This document shows positions 29,754-38,522 of a stretch of 64,000 nucleotides of DNA, in pieces. How positions within the stretch are numbered: position 1 is the stretch's first letter; the number at the start of each line of letters is the position of its first letter. The notes beneath the pieces were generated by a model. It saw only the letters and a program-made list of their open reading frames with translations. It had not been told where the DNA came from and did no database searches. Origin of the DNA: Methylorubrum aminovorans (GTDB lineage: Bacteria > Pseudomonadota > Alphaproteobacteria > Rhizobiales > Beijerinckiaceae); contig NZ_BPRC01000007.1 of NCBI RefSeq assembly GCF_022179725.1, forward strand, positions 174,246 to 238,245, given 5' to 3'. The translations under genes and the position numbers were made by a program.

Positions 29754-30755
29754 ATGGTCGTCGCGCTGCTCGCGCTCAGTTCCGTCATGATCCTCGGTGG
29801 CATCGCCGCCGTGGTCCAGGGCTTTCCCTATGTCCGCCTGGAGAGCGGGCTCGCGATGGTGATCGGCGGTTCGACCGCGGCCTCGGCGGGCGTGGTCCTG
29901 CTCGGGCTGACCGTGATCGTCCACCGCCTGCTCAAGCTGCAGGACGTCATGTCCGACCTGCGCGCCGCATCGCCCCAGCCGAGCGTTCAGGCCGCGCTTC
30001 CCGTCGGGACGGCGCCCTGGGAGGCTTCGACGCCGGAGGCGCCGGCCTTCGCGGCGCCCGAGATCACGCCGCCGGAGCGGCCCTCCTTCGGCGGCCTCGC
30101 TGCGGCCGGTGCGGGCGCGGCCGGTCTCGCCGGCCTGTCGATCGGCGCGCTGCGGCCGGGCGGCCGGGGTTCCGAGCCGGTCTTCGAGGATCCGGCCCCC
30201 TCCGCCGCGCCGCAGCCGAGCGCGGCAGAGCCGTTGCTGCCCGATCTGCTGCCGGAGGCCGCACCGGCGCGTGCGAGCGACGACGAGTTGTTCCGCGCCC
30301 CCGAACCCGCACAAGACGGCACCCCCGCACCGGTCCCCGTCGCGTTCGAACCCGAACCGGTGAAGGTCGCCGACCCGGTCGTCGAGCCGCACGTCGAGGT
30401 TCAGCCTGCCGCCGAACCGATCGGCCTGCGCTCCTTCCTCGACGAACCGGCGCCTGCTCCGGTGCCGGACGCGCCGGCCGCACAATTCGAGCCTTCGCCC
30501 GAGCCTTCGCAAGAGCCGGGGGCCCCCGCGCCGGTGGTGCAGGAGCCGGCGTCTCAGGAGCCTGAGCCGAAAGAGGCCATCACCGAGGAGCGGCACGCGG
30601 TCGGCTCCTACGCGTCGGGCGCCAACACCTACGTGATGTTCTCCGACGGTTCGATCGAGGCGGATACGCCGCGCGGCCGCTTCACCTTCGGCTCACTCGA
30701 CGAGCTGAAGAGCTTCGTGAATGCCGGCGGCGAGGAAGCGCGCGGCGCCGCCTGA
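29754..30755 (+). CDS. Membrane-anchored Pro/Ala-rich protein with conserved C-terminus
   Basis: The 333-residue protein starts with two membrane segments (residues about 2-25 and 33-60). A cytoplasmic or periplasmic Pro/Ala/Glu-rich region of about 220 residues follows (PAPVPDAP, EPSPEPSQEPG). The last 50 residues are ordered-looking: SYASGANTYVMFSDGSIEAD and RFTFGSLDELKSFV. I do not recognise a named family; the layout is that of a membrane tether presenting a small C-terminal domain. ATG 29754 was chosen because the first membrane segment begins there. Confidence 0.7.
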   Translation: MVVALLALSSVMILGGIAAVVQGFPYVRLESGLAMVIGGSTAASAGVVLLGLTVIVHRLLKLQDVMSDLRAASPQPSVQAALPVGTAPWEASTPEAPAFAAPEITPPERPSFGGLAAAGAGAAGLAGLSIGALRPGGRGSEPVFEDPAPSAAPQPSAAEPLLPDLLPEAAPARASDDELFRAPEPAQDGTPAPVPVAFEPEPVKVADPVVEPHVEVQPAAEPIGLRSFLDEPAPAPVPDAPAAQFEPSPEPSQEPGAPAPVVQEPASQEPEPKEAITEERHAVGSYASGANTYVMFSDGSIEADTPRGRFTFGSLDELKSFVNAGGEEARGAA

Positions 30756-30776
30756 GGGCGGCTTGCGGGCGTCCGC

Positions 30777-32528
30777 TCAGGCGAGCGGGTTGAGCGCCGG
30801 GTTGCGCGTCGGCAGCGGCGCGGCCAGCGTCAGGTGGAACCCTTCCGGCGCGTAATCCGTGGTGATCTGCGCCTGGACCTGGGTCGTCAGCACCCGCTGC
30901 AACAGGCGTGAGCCGAAGCCCTGGCGAGTCGGCGGGGCAACGGTGGGACCGCCGCTCTCGCGCCAATCGAGGTGCAGCACGCCGGCCTCGACGCTCCAGG
31001 TGATGGTGATCCGGCCGCGGCCGGTCGAGAGGGCGCCATACTTGGCCGCGTTGGTGGTCAGTTCGTGGATCGCCATGCCGATCGGCACGGCCACCTCGGA
31101 GGGCAGGTCGACCGCCGGGCCGTCGAGGACGATGCGCAGGTCCGGCGAGGTTTCGGTCTCGCTCTCGGCATAGGGCATCAGCTCGGAGGAGAGCAGGTCG
31201 CGCAGGCTCGCCGTCTGCCACGTCGCCTCGGTGAGCACGCTGTGAGTGTGGGCGAGCGACTTGATGCGGCCGACGAAGGCCTCGTGGAAGCTGTCGATGC
31301 TGGTGGCGGTGCGCGCGGTCGAGCCGACGATGGCCTGGACCGTGGCGAGCGTGTTCTTCACCCGGTGGTGCAGCTCGCGGATCAGCAGGCTGCGGCGCTC
31401 CTCGGAGAGGTGGCGGTCGGTCACGTCGGCGACGACGCCGATCAGGCGCCGCGGCAGCCCGCCCGGCCGGGTCCGCTCGAAGCGTCCCGCCATGTCGATG
31501 GTGCGCCACTGGCCATCGTCGTGGCGGCGGATGCGCCCCGTCGCGTGCAGGATCACGTCCTCGCGCAAAGCCCGTAGGATCGCCTGCCGGAAGACGGGCC
31601 GATCCTCGGGATGCAGGATTTCCTTCAGGAAGGTGGCCTTGCCGATGCTGCCCTCTTCCGGCCGGCGGCCGAAGATCGCGAACATCCGCTCGTTCTCCCA
31701 GGTCGCACGATCGTCGAGGACGTGCCACTCGAAGATGCCGAGATTGGCCACCGTGGTGGCGACCCGCAGGCGCTCCTCGCGCTCGGCCAGGGCTTCGCGG
31801 GCCTCGACACGGGTGGTGACGTCCTGCACCACGCCGACGATGCCGACCGGCGTGCCGTCGGCGGCGAGCAGCGCCTCGCCGCGGGCGCCGATCCAGATCT
31901 CGGCGCCGTCGGTGGCGCGGCGGAAGCGGGTCTGGAAGGCGTAGGGGCGGCGCTCGGCGATGGCGGCCGCGACCGCGGCCTGGATCCGCTCGGCATCCTC
32001 CGGATCGACCTGCCCCCGCATGCCCGCCCAGGTGACGGAGCGGCCCGGCGCGTAGCCGAGGATCTGCGCGGCGCGGCGCGAGAACACCATCTGCCCGGTC
32101 ATGAGGTCCCAGCGCCACTCGCCGAGGCCTGCCGCCGTCAGGGCGTCGCGGTTCTGCTCGGCCCGGACCAGATCGTCGGCATCCACGACGGTCACCACCG
32201 CCACCGGTTCCGCCGCGTCCTCGCCGGAGAGAGTGAGACGCAGGTCGAGGCTGCTGCCATCCGCCCGCAGCCAGCGGCGGATGCCGGCCTTCACCTCGGG
32301 ACCTACGTCGCCGAAGGCCTCGCGGCCGATCACCCGATCGATCGGGCAGCGGTCGAGGGTGCCCGGCGCGTAGCCGAGCCAGCGGCACAGGCAGGCGTTG
32401 GCGGTGCGGATCGTGCGACCGTCGGGCGTGAAGACGGCGAGGCCCACCGGCGCACCGTCGAAGGCGGCACGGTAGAGGGCGGGCGACAGGTCCGCCGGTC
32501 GAAAGCCCTTGTCCGCACTGTCGTACAC
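30777..32528 (-). CDS. HWE-family sensor histidine kinase with three PAS domains
   Basis: The 583-residue protein has PAS domains at about 18-120, 125-250 and 260-375 (GYAPGTLDRC, ILGYAPGRSVTW, IFGRRPEEGS). The kinase core is HWE-type: phosphoacceptor His388 in ELHHRVKNTLATVQ, N-box MAIHELTTNAAKYGALS, and WRESGGP, the Trp-x-Glu that names the family. The third PAS ends in a PAC segment VVADVTDRHLSEE. No membrane segments, so a soluble sensor. No Cys of the LOV type is seen. The start is GTG at 32528. No partner regulator is adjacent. It converges on the previous gene. Confidence 0.9.
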   Translation of the reverse strand: MYDSADKGFRPADLSPALYRAAFDGAPVGLAVFTPDGRTIRTANACLCRWLGYAPGTLDRCPIDRVIGREAFGDVGPEVKAGIRRWLRADGSSLDLRLTLSGEDAAEPVAVVTVVDADDLVRAEQNRDALTAAGLGEWRWDLMTGQMVFSRRAAQILGYAPGRSVTWAGMRGQVDPEDAERIQAAVAAAIAERRPYAFQTRFRRATDGAEIWIGARGEALLAADGTPVGIVGVVQDVTTRVEAREALAEREERLRVATTVANLGIFEWHVLDDRATWENERMFAIFGRRPEEGSIGKATFLKEILHPEDRPVFRQAILRALREDVILHATGRIRRHDDGQWRTIDMAGRFERTRPGGLPRRLIGVVADVTDRHLSEERRSLLIRELHHRVKNTLATVQAIVGSTARTATSIDSFHEAFVGRIKSLAHTHSVLTEATWQTASLRDLLSSELMPYAESETETSPDLRIVLDGPAVDLPSEVAVPIGMAIHELTTNAAKYGALSTGRGRITITWSVEAGVLHLDWRESGGPTVAPPTRQGFGSRLLQRVLTTQVQAQITTDYAPEGFHLTLAAPLPTRNPALNPLA

Positions 32529-32636
32529 GCCGCTTCCCGTTCAGCCGCCCGCCGCGGGTGCAAGCGGGACCGTCCGGAGGGCGGCACCATGACGGAGGCC
32601 GACGCGGACGACAAGATGCCCCGCTTCAGGCAAGCC

Positions 32637-33581
32637 TCATCGGCCGCCGCGGGTCAACAGGCCCGGCAGGGCCGTCACGAGCATTCGCCCTGCGCGGATC
32701 ACCGCACCCGCGTCGCCCGGTGCGCCCCGCACCAGCGCCCGGCCGAGCCGCACCGGCAGGTTCACGGCGAGCGCGGCGGCCAGCACGGCCAGAGCGGTCG
32801 CCCGGCCGTGATGCTTGTGCGCGTAGAGCGCCTGCGCCCGCAGGAAGTAGAACAGGCGGCGATCCTTCACCGCCCCGGTGGTACCCTGGCCACGGTGGCG
32901 GATCTCGGCCTCTGCGACATGGCACACGGCGAAGCCCGCGGCGGACGCGCGAGCGCAGAGGTCGGCATCCTCCCAGTAGACGAAGAAGCGCTCGTCGAAT
33001 CCGCCGAGACGGGCGAAGAGCGGACGCCGGATCATCAGGAAGGCGCCCATCACCGCATCGACGTCGCGGGTCTCGGCGTGGTCCCAGTCGAGCAGGAAGT
33101 GCGGGCGGACGCGGCCGGGCAGCAGACGGTCGAGGAACAGGGTGTGAGCGATCAGGCTCGGCCCCGTCGGATGGCGGGCGCAGGTGCGGTGCGTCTGCCC
33201 CGCCTCGTCGACCAGCCGGGCGCCGACGATGCCGGTGCTAGGCTCCGCCTCGAGCCGGGCGCGGGCGCGGGCGATGCCGTCCCGGCTCACCTCCGTATCG
33301 GGATTGAGAAACAGGATCGCATCGGCCGAGCCCAACGCGGCGCCCTGGTTGCAGGCGCGGGCGAAGCCGAGATTTTCGCGGTTTCGCAGCAGCGTGAGCG
33401 CGAGGCCCGGCAAGTCGAGACCGTCCGCCGAGCCGTCGCCGGAGGCGTTGTCGACGACGACGACGCGCAGATGCTCCGCGCCCTCGCTCGCGGCCAGGCT
33501 CGCAAGGCAGGCCCGGAGTTGCTCCCCGGCGTTCCAGTTGACGATGACGACATCGAGGGCCGCCGTGAGGGCGGCAGTCAT
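32637..33581 (-). CDS. Glycosyltransferase family 2
   Basis: The 314-residue protein has the GT2 A-fold: VVIVNWNAGEQLRACL, VVVVDNASGDGSADG, NLGFARACNQGA and the metal-binding FLNPDTEVS. The acceptor-side motif WEDADLCARA is typical of rhamnosyl- and related transferases. A hydrophobic C-terminal helix (ALAVLAAALAVNLP) may hold it at the membrane. ATG 33581 overlaps the stop of the upstream transferase (ATGA), so the two are translationally coupled. Likely role: surface polysaccharide or O-antigen assembly. Confidence 0.88.
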   Translation of the reverse strand: MTAALTAALDVVIVNWNAGEQLRACLASLAASEGAEHLRVVVVDNASGDGSADGLDLPGLALTLLRNRENLGFARACNQGAALGSADAILFLNPDTEVSRDGIARARARLEAEPSTGIVGARLVDEAGQTHRTCARHPTGPSLIAHTLFLDRLLPGRVRPHFLLDWDHAETRDVDAVMGAFLMIRRPLFARLGGFDERFFVYWEDADLCARASAAGFAVCHVAEAEIRHRGQGTTGAVKDRRLFYFLRAQALYAHKHHGRATALAVLAAALAVNLPVRLGRALVRGAPGDAGAVIRAGRMLVTALPGLLTRGGR

Positions 33582-34507
33582 GGCGGCGCATCTGCCGGCC
33601 GGCCGAGGCGCCCGGCCAGCCCCTGCGCCAGCGCCGCGAGAAGGCGCACCAGCACGCGGGGCGAGAACCGGTGCCGGCTCCAGTAGAGCCCGATCTGCAG
33701 CGGCAGGTAGGCCGCCTGTTTCAGCTTCCACCGGACCGGAACGTGCGGCAGGCGCCAGCCATAGGCGGTGTTGCGCACGTAAACCGCCATGCGGAAAAGC
33801 GGCTGGTCGGGCATCGCCACGGGCAGGAACCGCGCGCGGATGGTGCCGCGCCCCACGCTGTGCGGGATCGCGGTGGCAGGGTCCATCCAGCAGCTCCGGC
33901 CCCTTGCCCAGGCGCGAAAGCACCATTCGAGATCGACGGCGTCGATGAAGAAGTCCTCGCGGAACGGGCCGACCCGCGCGTAGGCGGACAGATCCACGAG
34001 CGAGCCGGAGGTCGCCAGGAATTCCACCGGCCGGAGAGTTTCGCGGGGCGGCACGCCGGGGCGCGGCGGGTAGACCGGCGCCTTATGGCCGGGCTTCGGC
34101 GCGGGCGCCGGCCCGACGAGCGCCGGGGGCGGGTCCGCGTCCGCAAGCCGGTCGAGGGCATGACCCAGCGCCCGCGCCGTCTCGACACTCGTGTCGGCAT
34201 CCTGGTCGAGCAGGAAGAGGCGGGCGAAGCCCGCCGCGATCGCCGCCTCGGCCAGCGCGTTGAGGGCGGCGGCGATGCCGCGATTGCATCCTTCGCCGAG
34301 CCGGGTGAGTCCCTCCGCCGCGTGCAATTGGGCCATCGCCTCGGGCGGGATGCCGCCGTTGTCATAGACGAGCACCGGCATGCGCCCGGCGAAACGCTCG
34401 ACGACCCGCTCGACCTGCTCGGGGGAGGGGCGGAAGAACACGACCGCGACGGCGGTGTCGGCTGGGAGATCGGTGGGCGTCACATCGGACCCGCTGCGGT
34501 GGGGCAT
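33578..34507 (-). CDS. Glycosyltransferase, GT2-like (rhamnosyltransferase type)
   Basis: The 309-residue protein shows AVAVVFFRPSPEQVERVV, VYDNGG, GEGCNRGIAAALNAL, and FLLDQDADTS where the DxD lies. FFIDAVDLEWCFRAWARG is the acceptor-side signature found in WbbL/RfbF-type rhamnosyltransferases. ATG 34507 is chosen; the frame upstream of it runs through an intergenic palindrome and is noncoding. Together with the following transferase it forms a two-gene unit without other polysaccharide genes in view. Confidence 0.85.
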   Translation of the reverse strand: MPHRSGSDVTPTDLPADTAVAVVFFRPSPEQVERVVERFAGRMPVLVYDNGGIPPEAMAQLHAAEGLTRLGEGCNRGIAAALNALAEAAIAAGFARLFLLDQDADTSVETARALGHALDRLADADPPPALVGPAPAPKPGHKAPVYPPRPGVPPRETLRPVEFLATSGSLVDLSAYARVGPFREDFFIDAVDLEWCFRAWARGRSCWMDPATAIPHSVGRGTIRARFLPVAMPDQPLFRMAVYVRNTAYGWRLPHVPVRWKLKQAAYLPLQIGLYWSRHRFSPRVLVRLLAALAQGLAGRLGRPADAPP

Positions 34508-34517
34508 CGGCCTAGAG

Positions 34518-34560
34518 CGCTTTCCGACGAAGTGGATGCCGGTTCGTCGAAAAGAAAGCG
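34518..34560. repeat. Intergenic palindromic element (CGCTTTC..GAAAGCG)
   Basis: Nested arms CGCTTTC/GAAAGCG (34518-34524, 34554-34560) and CGACGAA/TTCGTCG (34525-34531, 34543-34549) form a cruciform-like element directly upstream of the glycosyltransferase start. It resembles widespread short Rhizobiales palindromes. Confidence 0.6.
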
Positions 34561-34672
34561 TGACACTACAAAGACCTAGAGCCGCCGAGCTGATGCAATC
34601 AGGTCGAGCAGGGCTCTCGGCGCCATGCACCGGGCGCGCAAGACCGCTGGACAAGACCGATGGAGCGGAACC

Positions 34673-36187
34673 CTATTCCACCACGAGCTTGTAGCCCTGT
34701 CCGGGCTTCACCGCAGCCCCCCGCTGCAGGCCGTTGAGCACGAGGAAGCGATCGACGGCGCGGTCGGGCACACTCATGCGGCGGGCCAGACCTTCGACGG
34801 TGTCGCCCGGCGCGGCGGTGACGATCCGCAGATGCGCCGGCTTGAGGGCGGCAGCCTCCTCCGGTTCGATCGGCCGCAGGCTTTCCAGCCAGCGCCGGAA
34901 GGCCGGCTCGGGATCGGTCGCGCCCTTGGCCGCCATGATCATGCGGTAGGTGGTCTCGCCCATGCGGATCGCCGCAAGCCGGAAGGTCCAGTCCTTGCCG
35001 CGCGACAGCGCGGTGACGGCAGAGCGCCCGCCGATGATGCGGTTCTCGATCGAACTCGCATCGATGGCGTCGTTCCAGGTCGCGCGCAGCACGTCCTCTA
35101 GGCTGCGGTCGCCGCTCGCCTCCACCTGATCGAACAGCAGGCGGCGGCTGCCCTCCGGCGTGGTGCCGAGCACGGCGTTGCGGGTGTTCTCGATAGCGAA
35201 GGCGTCCGGCACCTCGAACGCGATGCTGAGGCCCGGATGCAGGAAGCGGCGCCCGCGCACGAGGCCCTCGCCGGGATTGTCACCGTAGGCGAGCCCATCG
35301 ATCGCCGCGAGGTAACGCGAGCGGTCGTCGGCGCCGAGGCCGGGGGCGCCGATGCGCCGGGCCGCGCGGGTGACGAGCGCGATCCGCTCGGCAGTGGCGG
35401 GATGGGTCGCCAGCATGTCGGGCTCGGCCGCGCTGCCGTTACCCGATTTGAGCGCCATGGTGCGCTGGAGCGCGTCGAGGAAGCGGCCGGCGCCGAAGGG
35501 ATCGTAGCCGGCCTGGGCCAGCACGCGGACGCCGTTGGTGTCGGCCTCGAGCTCCTGCTCGCGGGAGAAGCGGGCAAGGGTGAACTTCGATTGGTTCTCA
35601 AGCTGCGCGCCCGTGACCGGATCGTTCAGCACGTCGGCGACCACGCGGCTCACGAGCTGCGAGCGAAGCGCCATCTCGCTGCGGGCGGTGGCATGGCGTA
35701 GCGTCACGTGGGCGATCTCGTGGGCGAGCACGGCCGCGACCTCCGAGCTGTCGCTCGCGAGCGCGAGCAACCCGCGGGTGACGTAGAGCCGGCCGCTCGG
35801 CAGGGCGAAAGCGTTGACGACGGGCGAGTCGAGCAGCGTGACCGCGTAGCTCTCTTCCGGCCGGTCGCTCACGCGCACGAGGCGGTCGGTGATCTCGGCA
35901 ACCAGCCGGTGGGCGGCCGGGGCACGGTACTCGCCGCCGAAGGAGGCCACGAGCTTAGCGTGGTCCGCCTCGTCCGAGCGCGTGCGCCCCGTCGTCTTGG
36001 GTGCCTGCTCCGGTACCTTGATGACCGCAGGTGTGAGCACGGTGCCGGTCTGGTCGGCCGCGCAGGCGGCCAGAAGGCTCGCGAGCACAAGCAGCGTGCC
36101 GGCCTGCACGCCGGCCCGGCCCGGTCGCCTCCCACGGCGCCCGCACCCGCTCCGCCGCCTCGATTCGTGCTGCCGATCCCCCGTCAT
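34673..36187 (-). CDS. M48-family zinc metalloprotease lipoprotein
   Basis: The 504-residue protein has a basic N-terminus, a hydrophobic segment and a lipobox ending at Cys42 (SLLAAC). The zinc motif HEIAH is at 156-160 and the third ligand lies in SREQELEAD near 213. The C-terminal 60 residues (GDTVEGLARRMSVPDRAVDRFL, GYKLVV) look like a LysM-type domain. It is thus a peptidoglycan-associated periplasmic protease of the BepA/LoiP kind, probably in outer-membrane protein quality control. The thermonuclease-like gene lies 6 bases upstream on the same strand. Confidence 0.92.
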   Translation of the reverse strand: MTGDRQHESRRRSGCGRRGRRPGRAGVQAGTLLVLASLLAACAADQTGTVLTPAVIKVPEQAPKTTGRTRSDEADHAKLVASFGGEYRAPAAHRLVAEITDRLVRVSDRPEESYAVTLLDSPVVNAFALPSGRLYVTRGLLALASDSSEVAAVLAHEIAHVTLRHATARSEMALRSQLVSRVVADVLNDPVTGAQLENQSKFTLARFSREQELEADTNGVRVLAQAGYDPFGAGRFLDALQRTMALKSGNGSAAEPDMLATHPATAERIALVTRAARRIGAPGLGADDRSRYLAAIDGLAYGDNPGEGLVRGRRFLHPGLSIAFEVPDAFAIENTRNAVLGTTPEGSRRLLFDQVEASGDRSLEDVLRATWNDAIDASSIENRIIGGRSAVTALSRGKDWTFRLAAIRMGETTYRMIMAAKGATDPEPAFRRWLESLRPIEPEEAAALKPAHLRIVTAAPGDTVEGLARRMSVPDRAVDRFLVLNGLQRGAAVKPGQGYKLVVE

Positions 36188-36193
36188 GCCGTT

Positions 36194-37048
36194 CTAGCGC
36201 CGCAGCGCCTGCTCCCCCTCGACGACCTCGATGCTCTCCACGCCGGCAAGATCGATGAGCGGTCCCCGCCCGATCTCGACCATGCCGCGGATTCTCACGA
36301 GGCGGCCCTTCAGCGTGGCCGCCGACAAACCATGTTCGCTCAGAATCCGCCAAGTGCGTTTCTGCACCGTTACGGTCAAGCCCTGCTCACCCCGGCGGGT
36401 GAAGTCGAGATAGGTCCGCGTTGCGCGTTCGCCGATATGCAGGATGCGCCCTTCGACCACCGCGAACCGCCCGGCCCGCGCGCTCAGGACCGCCGCATCG
36501 GTCGCGGCGAGCGGTCCGCCCGCCCACAGGCCGAGCCCGGCCGCCCGCGGCGCAGCTTCGAGGGTGCGGAGCGCCGGACGGCAGAGGGCGTCGGCCTCGC
36601 CGGGATCGGCATAGGCGAGCCCGGCCGCGACCAGCCCCCCGGCGAGATCGATCGGCTCGGCCTCGCCCGCGATTCCGTCGGCACGCCGGCGGCCCCAGCG
36701 ATCCTCGGCGCCGCGCTCGGTCAGTGTCAAAGGCGCGCCCCGGAAGGTCAGGAGCCAAGCCCGCGCCCCGGCATCGATCGCGGGCTCGTCGGGCCAGCGC
36801 AGGCCGGAGAGCACCGCCCGGCGGCCCGAGGCGAGGATCAGCTCGCCCCGAGGCCCGACATCGGCGAGACGATCCACACGCGCGGCCAACGGCCGGCAGG
36901 TGTCCTCGGCGCGCGGGGCGGCCGATACGCCGTGAGAAGCGACGCTCCCGCCGCAGGCGGTCGCGAGGAGCCAAGCCAGACCCGAACCGCTGCGGCGGCC
37001 AGCCCGTCGCTGGTTGGGTACAATACTGCGCCCCTCGCCGCGCCCCAT
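36194..37048 (-). CDS. Exported thermonuclease (SNase-like) family protein
   Basis: The 284-residue protein has a basic N-terminus and a hydrophobic signal (GLAWLLATACGG). The following part (VDRLADVGPRGELILASGRRAVLSGLRWPDE, RWGRRRADG, LVAAGLAYADPGEADAL) has the layout of staphylococcal-nuclease-like proteins. The classical catalytic Arg/Glu set is not convincingly present, so activity is doubtful. The C-terminal half (EGRILHIGERATRTYLDF, LVRIRGMVEIGRGPLIDL) resembles an OB-fold domain. It is 6 bases upstream of the M48 protease gene and likely cotranscribed. ATG 37117 is an alternative start. Confidence 0.75.
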   Translation of the reverse strand: MGRGEGRSIVPNQRRAGRRSGSGLAWLLATACGGSVASHGVSAAPRAEDTCRPLAARVDRLADVGPRGELILASGRRAVLSGLRWPDEPAIDAGARAWLLTFRGAPLTLTERGAEDRWGRRRADGIAGEAEPIDLAGGLVAAGLAYADPGEADALCRPALRTLEAAPRAAGLGLWAGGPLAATDAAVLSARAGRFAVVEGRILHIGERATRTYLDFTRRGEQGLTVTVQKRTWRILSEHGLSAATLKGRLVRIRGMVEIGRGPLIDLAGVESIEVVEGEQALRR

Positions 37049-37398
37049 CACCACCGCTCGCGCTCGGCCTCTCGTGACGGGAAGGATGCCGCACGAAAAG
37101 CGCCCGGATCGCGGCACGTGAGAGCATCAGGCATTCACAATCGCGGATTGTCGCCCCGTGAGTCTCGGGGGCCACAGGCCGAACGGCCCTGACAGCAGGC
37201 GAACGGCGAGGACTGCCAGGGTTAGGCCGCTCCGCAAGCCTGCAATGCCGTCTCTTTTGGGCTCGGGGCTCAACGTCCCGGAATGCCGACGGCCGTCTCC
37301 CGCAAATAAAACGTCCGACACGTCCCCCCCGGCGCCCGGCTCCGGCCGGGATCGGACCGGTTGGCGGTCCCGTGCGATGATGCTAAGCCTTCGCCGAC
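37049..37398. other. Gap between thermonuclease-like gene and tRNA-Arg
   Basis: No credible gene is seen in these 350 bases. A weak promoter for the tRNA may be TTGGCG (37361-37366) and TAAGCC (37384-37389), spaced 17 bases, which would start transcription about 3 bases before the mature tRNA. Confidence 0.4.
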
Positions 37399-37717
37399 GT
37401 CTCCGTAGCTCAGCTGGACAGAGCACAGGTTTCCTAAACTCCACAATTGGGCGCCGCGATGGGAAACCGCGCGGCGGATCCGCTCAAATTCGGGGAAAGC
37501 TTCCGGCGCCGCGGCGCCCTGCCGATCCCGAGCCAAGCCTGAGATCCATTGAGGGTCGCGGGAAGGTGTAGAGACTAGACGGGCGGCACCTAAAGGCCTC
37601 GCACGAGACCCAGGGTGAAGGGATAGTCCAGGCCACGAACGCGCGCACAGCGCGGCGGCGAAAGCCGAAGTGGTATGAAACCTGGGGTCGCAGGTTCGAG
37701 CCCTGCCGGGGACGCCA
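37399..37717 (+). tRNA. tRNA-Arg(CCU), interrupted by a group I intron
   Basis: The 5' exon is 37399-37435 and the 3' exon 37678-37717, including an encoded CCA. Joined, they give a 77-nt tRNA: acceptor GTCTCCG with CGGGGAC, D stem GCTC/GAGC, anticodon stem CAGGT/ACCTG with loop TTCCTAA (anticodon CCT), T stem GCAGG/CCTGC with loop TTCGAGC, discriminator G. The break lies directly after the last anticodon base. It decodes AGG codons, which are rare in GC-rich genomes. Every stem pairs (one G-U in the acceptor), so the intron-containing gene looks functional. Confidence 0.95.
37436..37677 (+). ncRNA. Group I intron (IC3-like) in tRNA-Arg(CCU)
   Basis: The 242-nt intron follows a U and ends in G (37677), as group I introns do. 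P1 is perfect: 5' exon GGTTTCCT (37428-37435) pairs with the guide GGGAAACC (37461-37468), leaving the U-G wobble at the splice site. P7 is GACTA (37573-37577) with TAGTC (37624-37628). The core strings GTGTAGAGACTAGACGG, GAGCCAAGC, AAATTCGG and GATAGTCCAG agree with the Azoarcus and Agrobacterium tRNA introns as I recall them. There is no room for a homing endonuclease. Self-splicing is expected. Confidence 0.95.
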
Positions 37718-37903
37718 TTCTTGTATTCGATCTTGTGATTGCGGTGCGTCGACACATTCACGCCTGGATCGACCTGCGACGCCACGTCGCACCATTAACA
37801 AATGACATATTCCGTCTTGCGTCGCAGTTGCCGCTTCGGGCGGTCTTGCAACAGGAAAGTTTTCGTTCGAAGCATCGCCCAATAAATCGTGGGCAGAGAG
37901 AAG

Positions 37904-38311
37904 ATGGCAGGCCAGAAGACCGATGAGCGCGACGTCCTTCTCGGACGTCGTATTGCCGAGCAGCGCAAACGCTCGAAGCTGACGCAACGCACCGTCGCTG
38001 ACAGCTTCGGGATGTCGGCTGCTCAACTCCAAAAATACGAAAAGGGGGTCAACCGGATCAGTGCCATCCACCTCGCGATCCTGAGCCGTCTCACCAATAC
38101 TCCGGTCTCCGAGTTCCTCGACGGCATTCCCCATCCTGATCCAGAGACGGAACGCGGTTTCTCAGATAATGGACAGCAGCCTTACGCGACCGATCCGTGG
38201 TCTGATCTTGCCCGCGCTTTCGCGCGCCAGTTCGTCGAAACGTTCAGCGAGGACCAGCGCCGCGAACTCTCCGCCGCGGTCGAAACCCTGAGCCGCGAAC
38301 TCAAGAGCTGA
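37904..38311 (+). CDS. XRE-family helix-turn-helix regulator
   Basis: The 135-residue protein has a Cro/cI-type HTH at residues about 13-67: LLGRRIAEQRKRSKLTQRTV, SAAQLQKYEKGVNRIS and LAILSRLTNTPV. The C-terminal half is acidic and helical (DLARAFARQFVETF, SAAVETLSREL), probably for dimerisation. ATG 37904 has GAGAGAAG before it; GTG 37889 is an alternative. An HTH gene of this type directly upstream of metK-trmB is a conserved arrangement in Rhizobiales, so a role tied to metK is plausible but unproven. Confidence 0.85.
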   Translation: MAGQKTDERDVLLGRRIAEQRKRSKLTQRTVADSFGMSAAQLQKYEKGVNRISAIHLAILSRLTNTPVSEFLDGIPHPDPETERGFSDNGQQPYATDPWSDLARAFARQFVETFSEDQRRELSAAVETLSRELKS

Positions 38312-38459
38312 CGCTCACACCTCGAAGTCGTCCGTCCAATTCCCAATCTCGGCACCGTGCGCGGATCGCGGCCGGGCATAAGTACATCCCGAACCGTTCG
38401 TTAAAACGGACGATTTCGCCATTCCGGCTTGACCGTCCGTAACGCCGATGCGACAAGCC

Positions 38460-38522
38460 GCGCCTCTGGAGACCGGGTCAAGCGCCGTGACAAGACGAGG
38501 CGCACCCGACAATCGGGGGTGC
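38460..38522 (+). promoter_or_regulatory. Structured 5' leader of metK with ribosome-binding site in a hairpin
   Basis: GCGCCTC (38460-38466) can pair with GAGGCGC (38497-38503). GCACCCGA (38502-38509) can pair with TCGGG..TGC (38513-38522), which contains the purine-rich stretch just before the ATG. The two stems share bases 38502-38503 and so compete. An upstream 8-bp pairing, GCTTGACC (38427-38434) with GGTCAAGC (38476-38483), is also possible. It does not match the SAM-II or SAM/SAH consensus I know. Confidence 0.45.

Noticed and set aside
37678..37717. tRNA 3' end used as an integration site
   Set aside because: I found no second copy of the tRNA 3' end downstream and no integrase gene in the window.
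37270..38134. Minus-strand frames of 171 and 216 codons across the tRNA and XRE gene
   Set aside because: They lie across the tRNA exons, the intron and the XRE gene; these have strong structural or family evidence.
38460..38522. Known SAM riboswitch in the metK leader
   Set aside because: The conserved cores of SAM-II and SAM/SAH RNAs that I know are not present, so only a structured leader is claimed.
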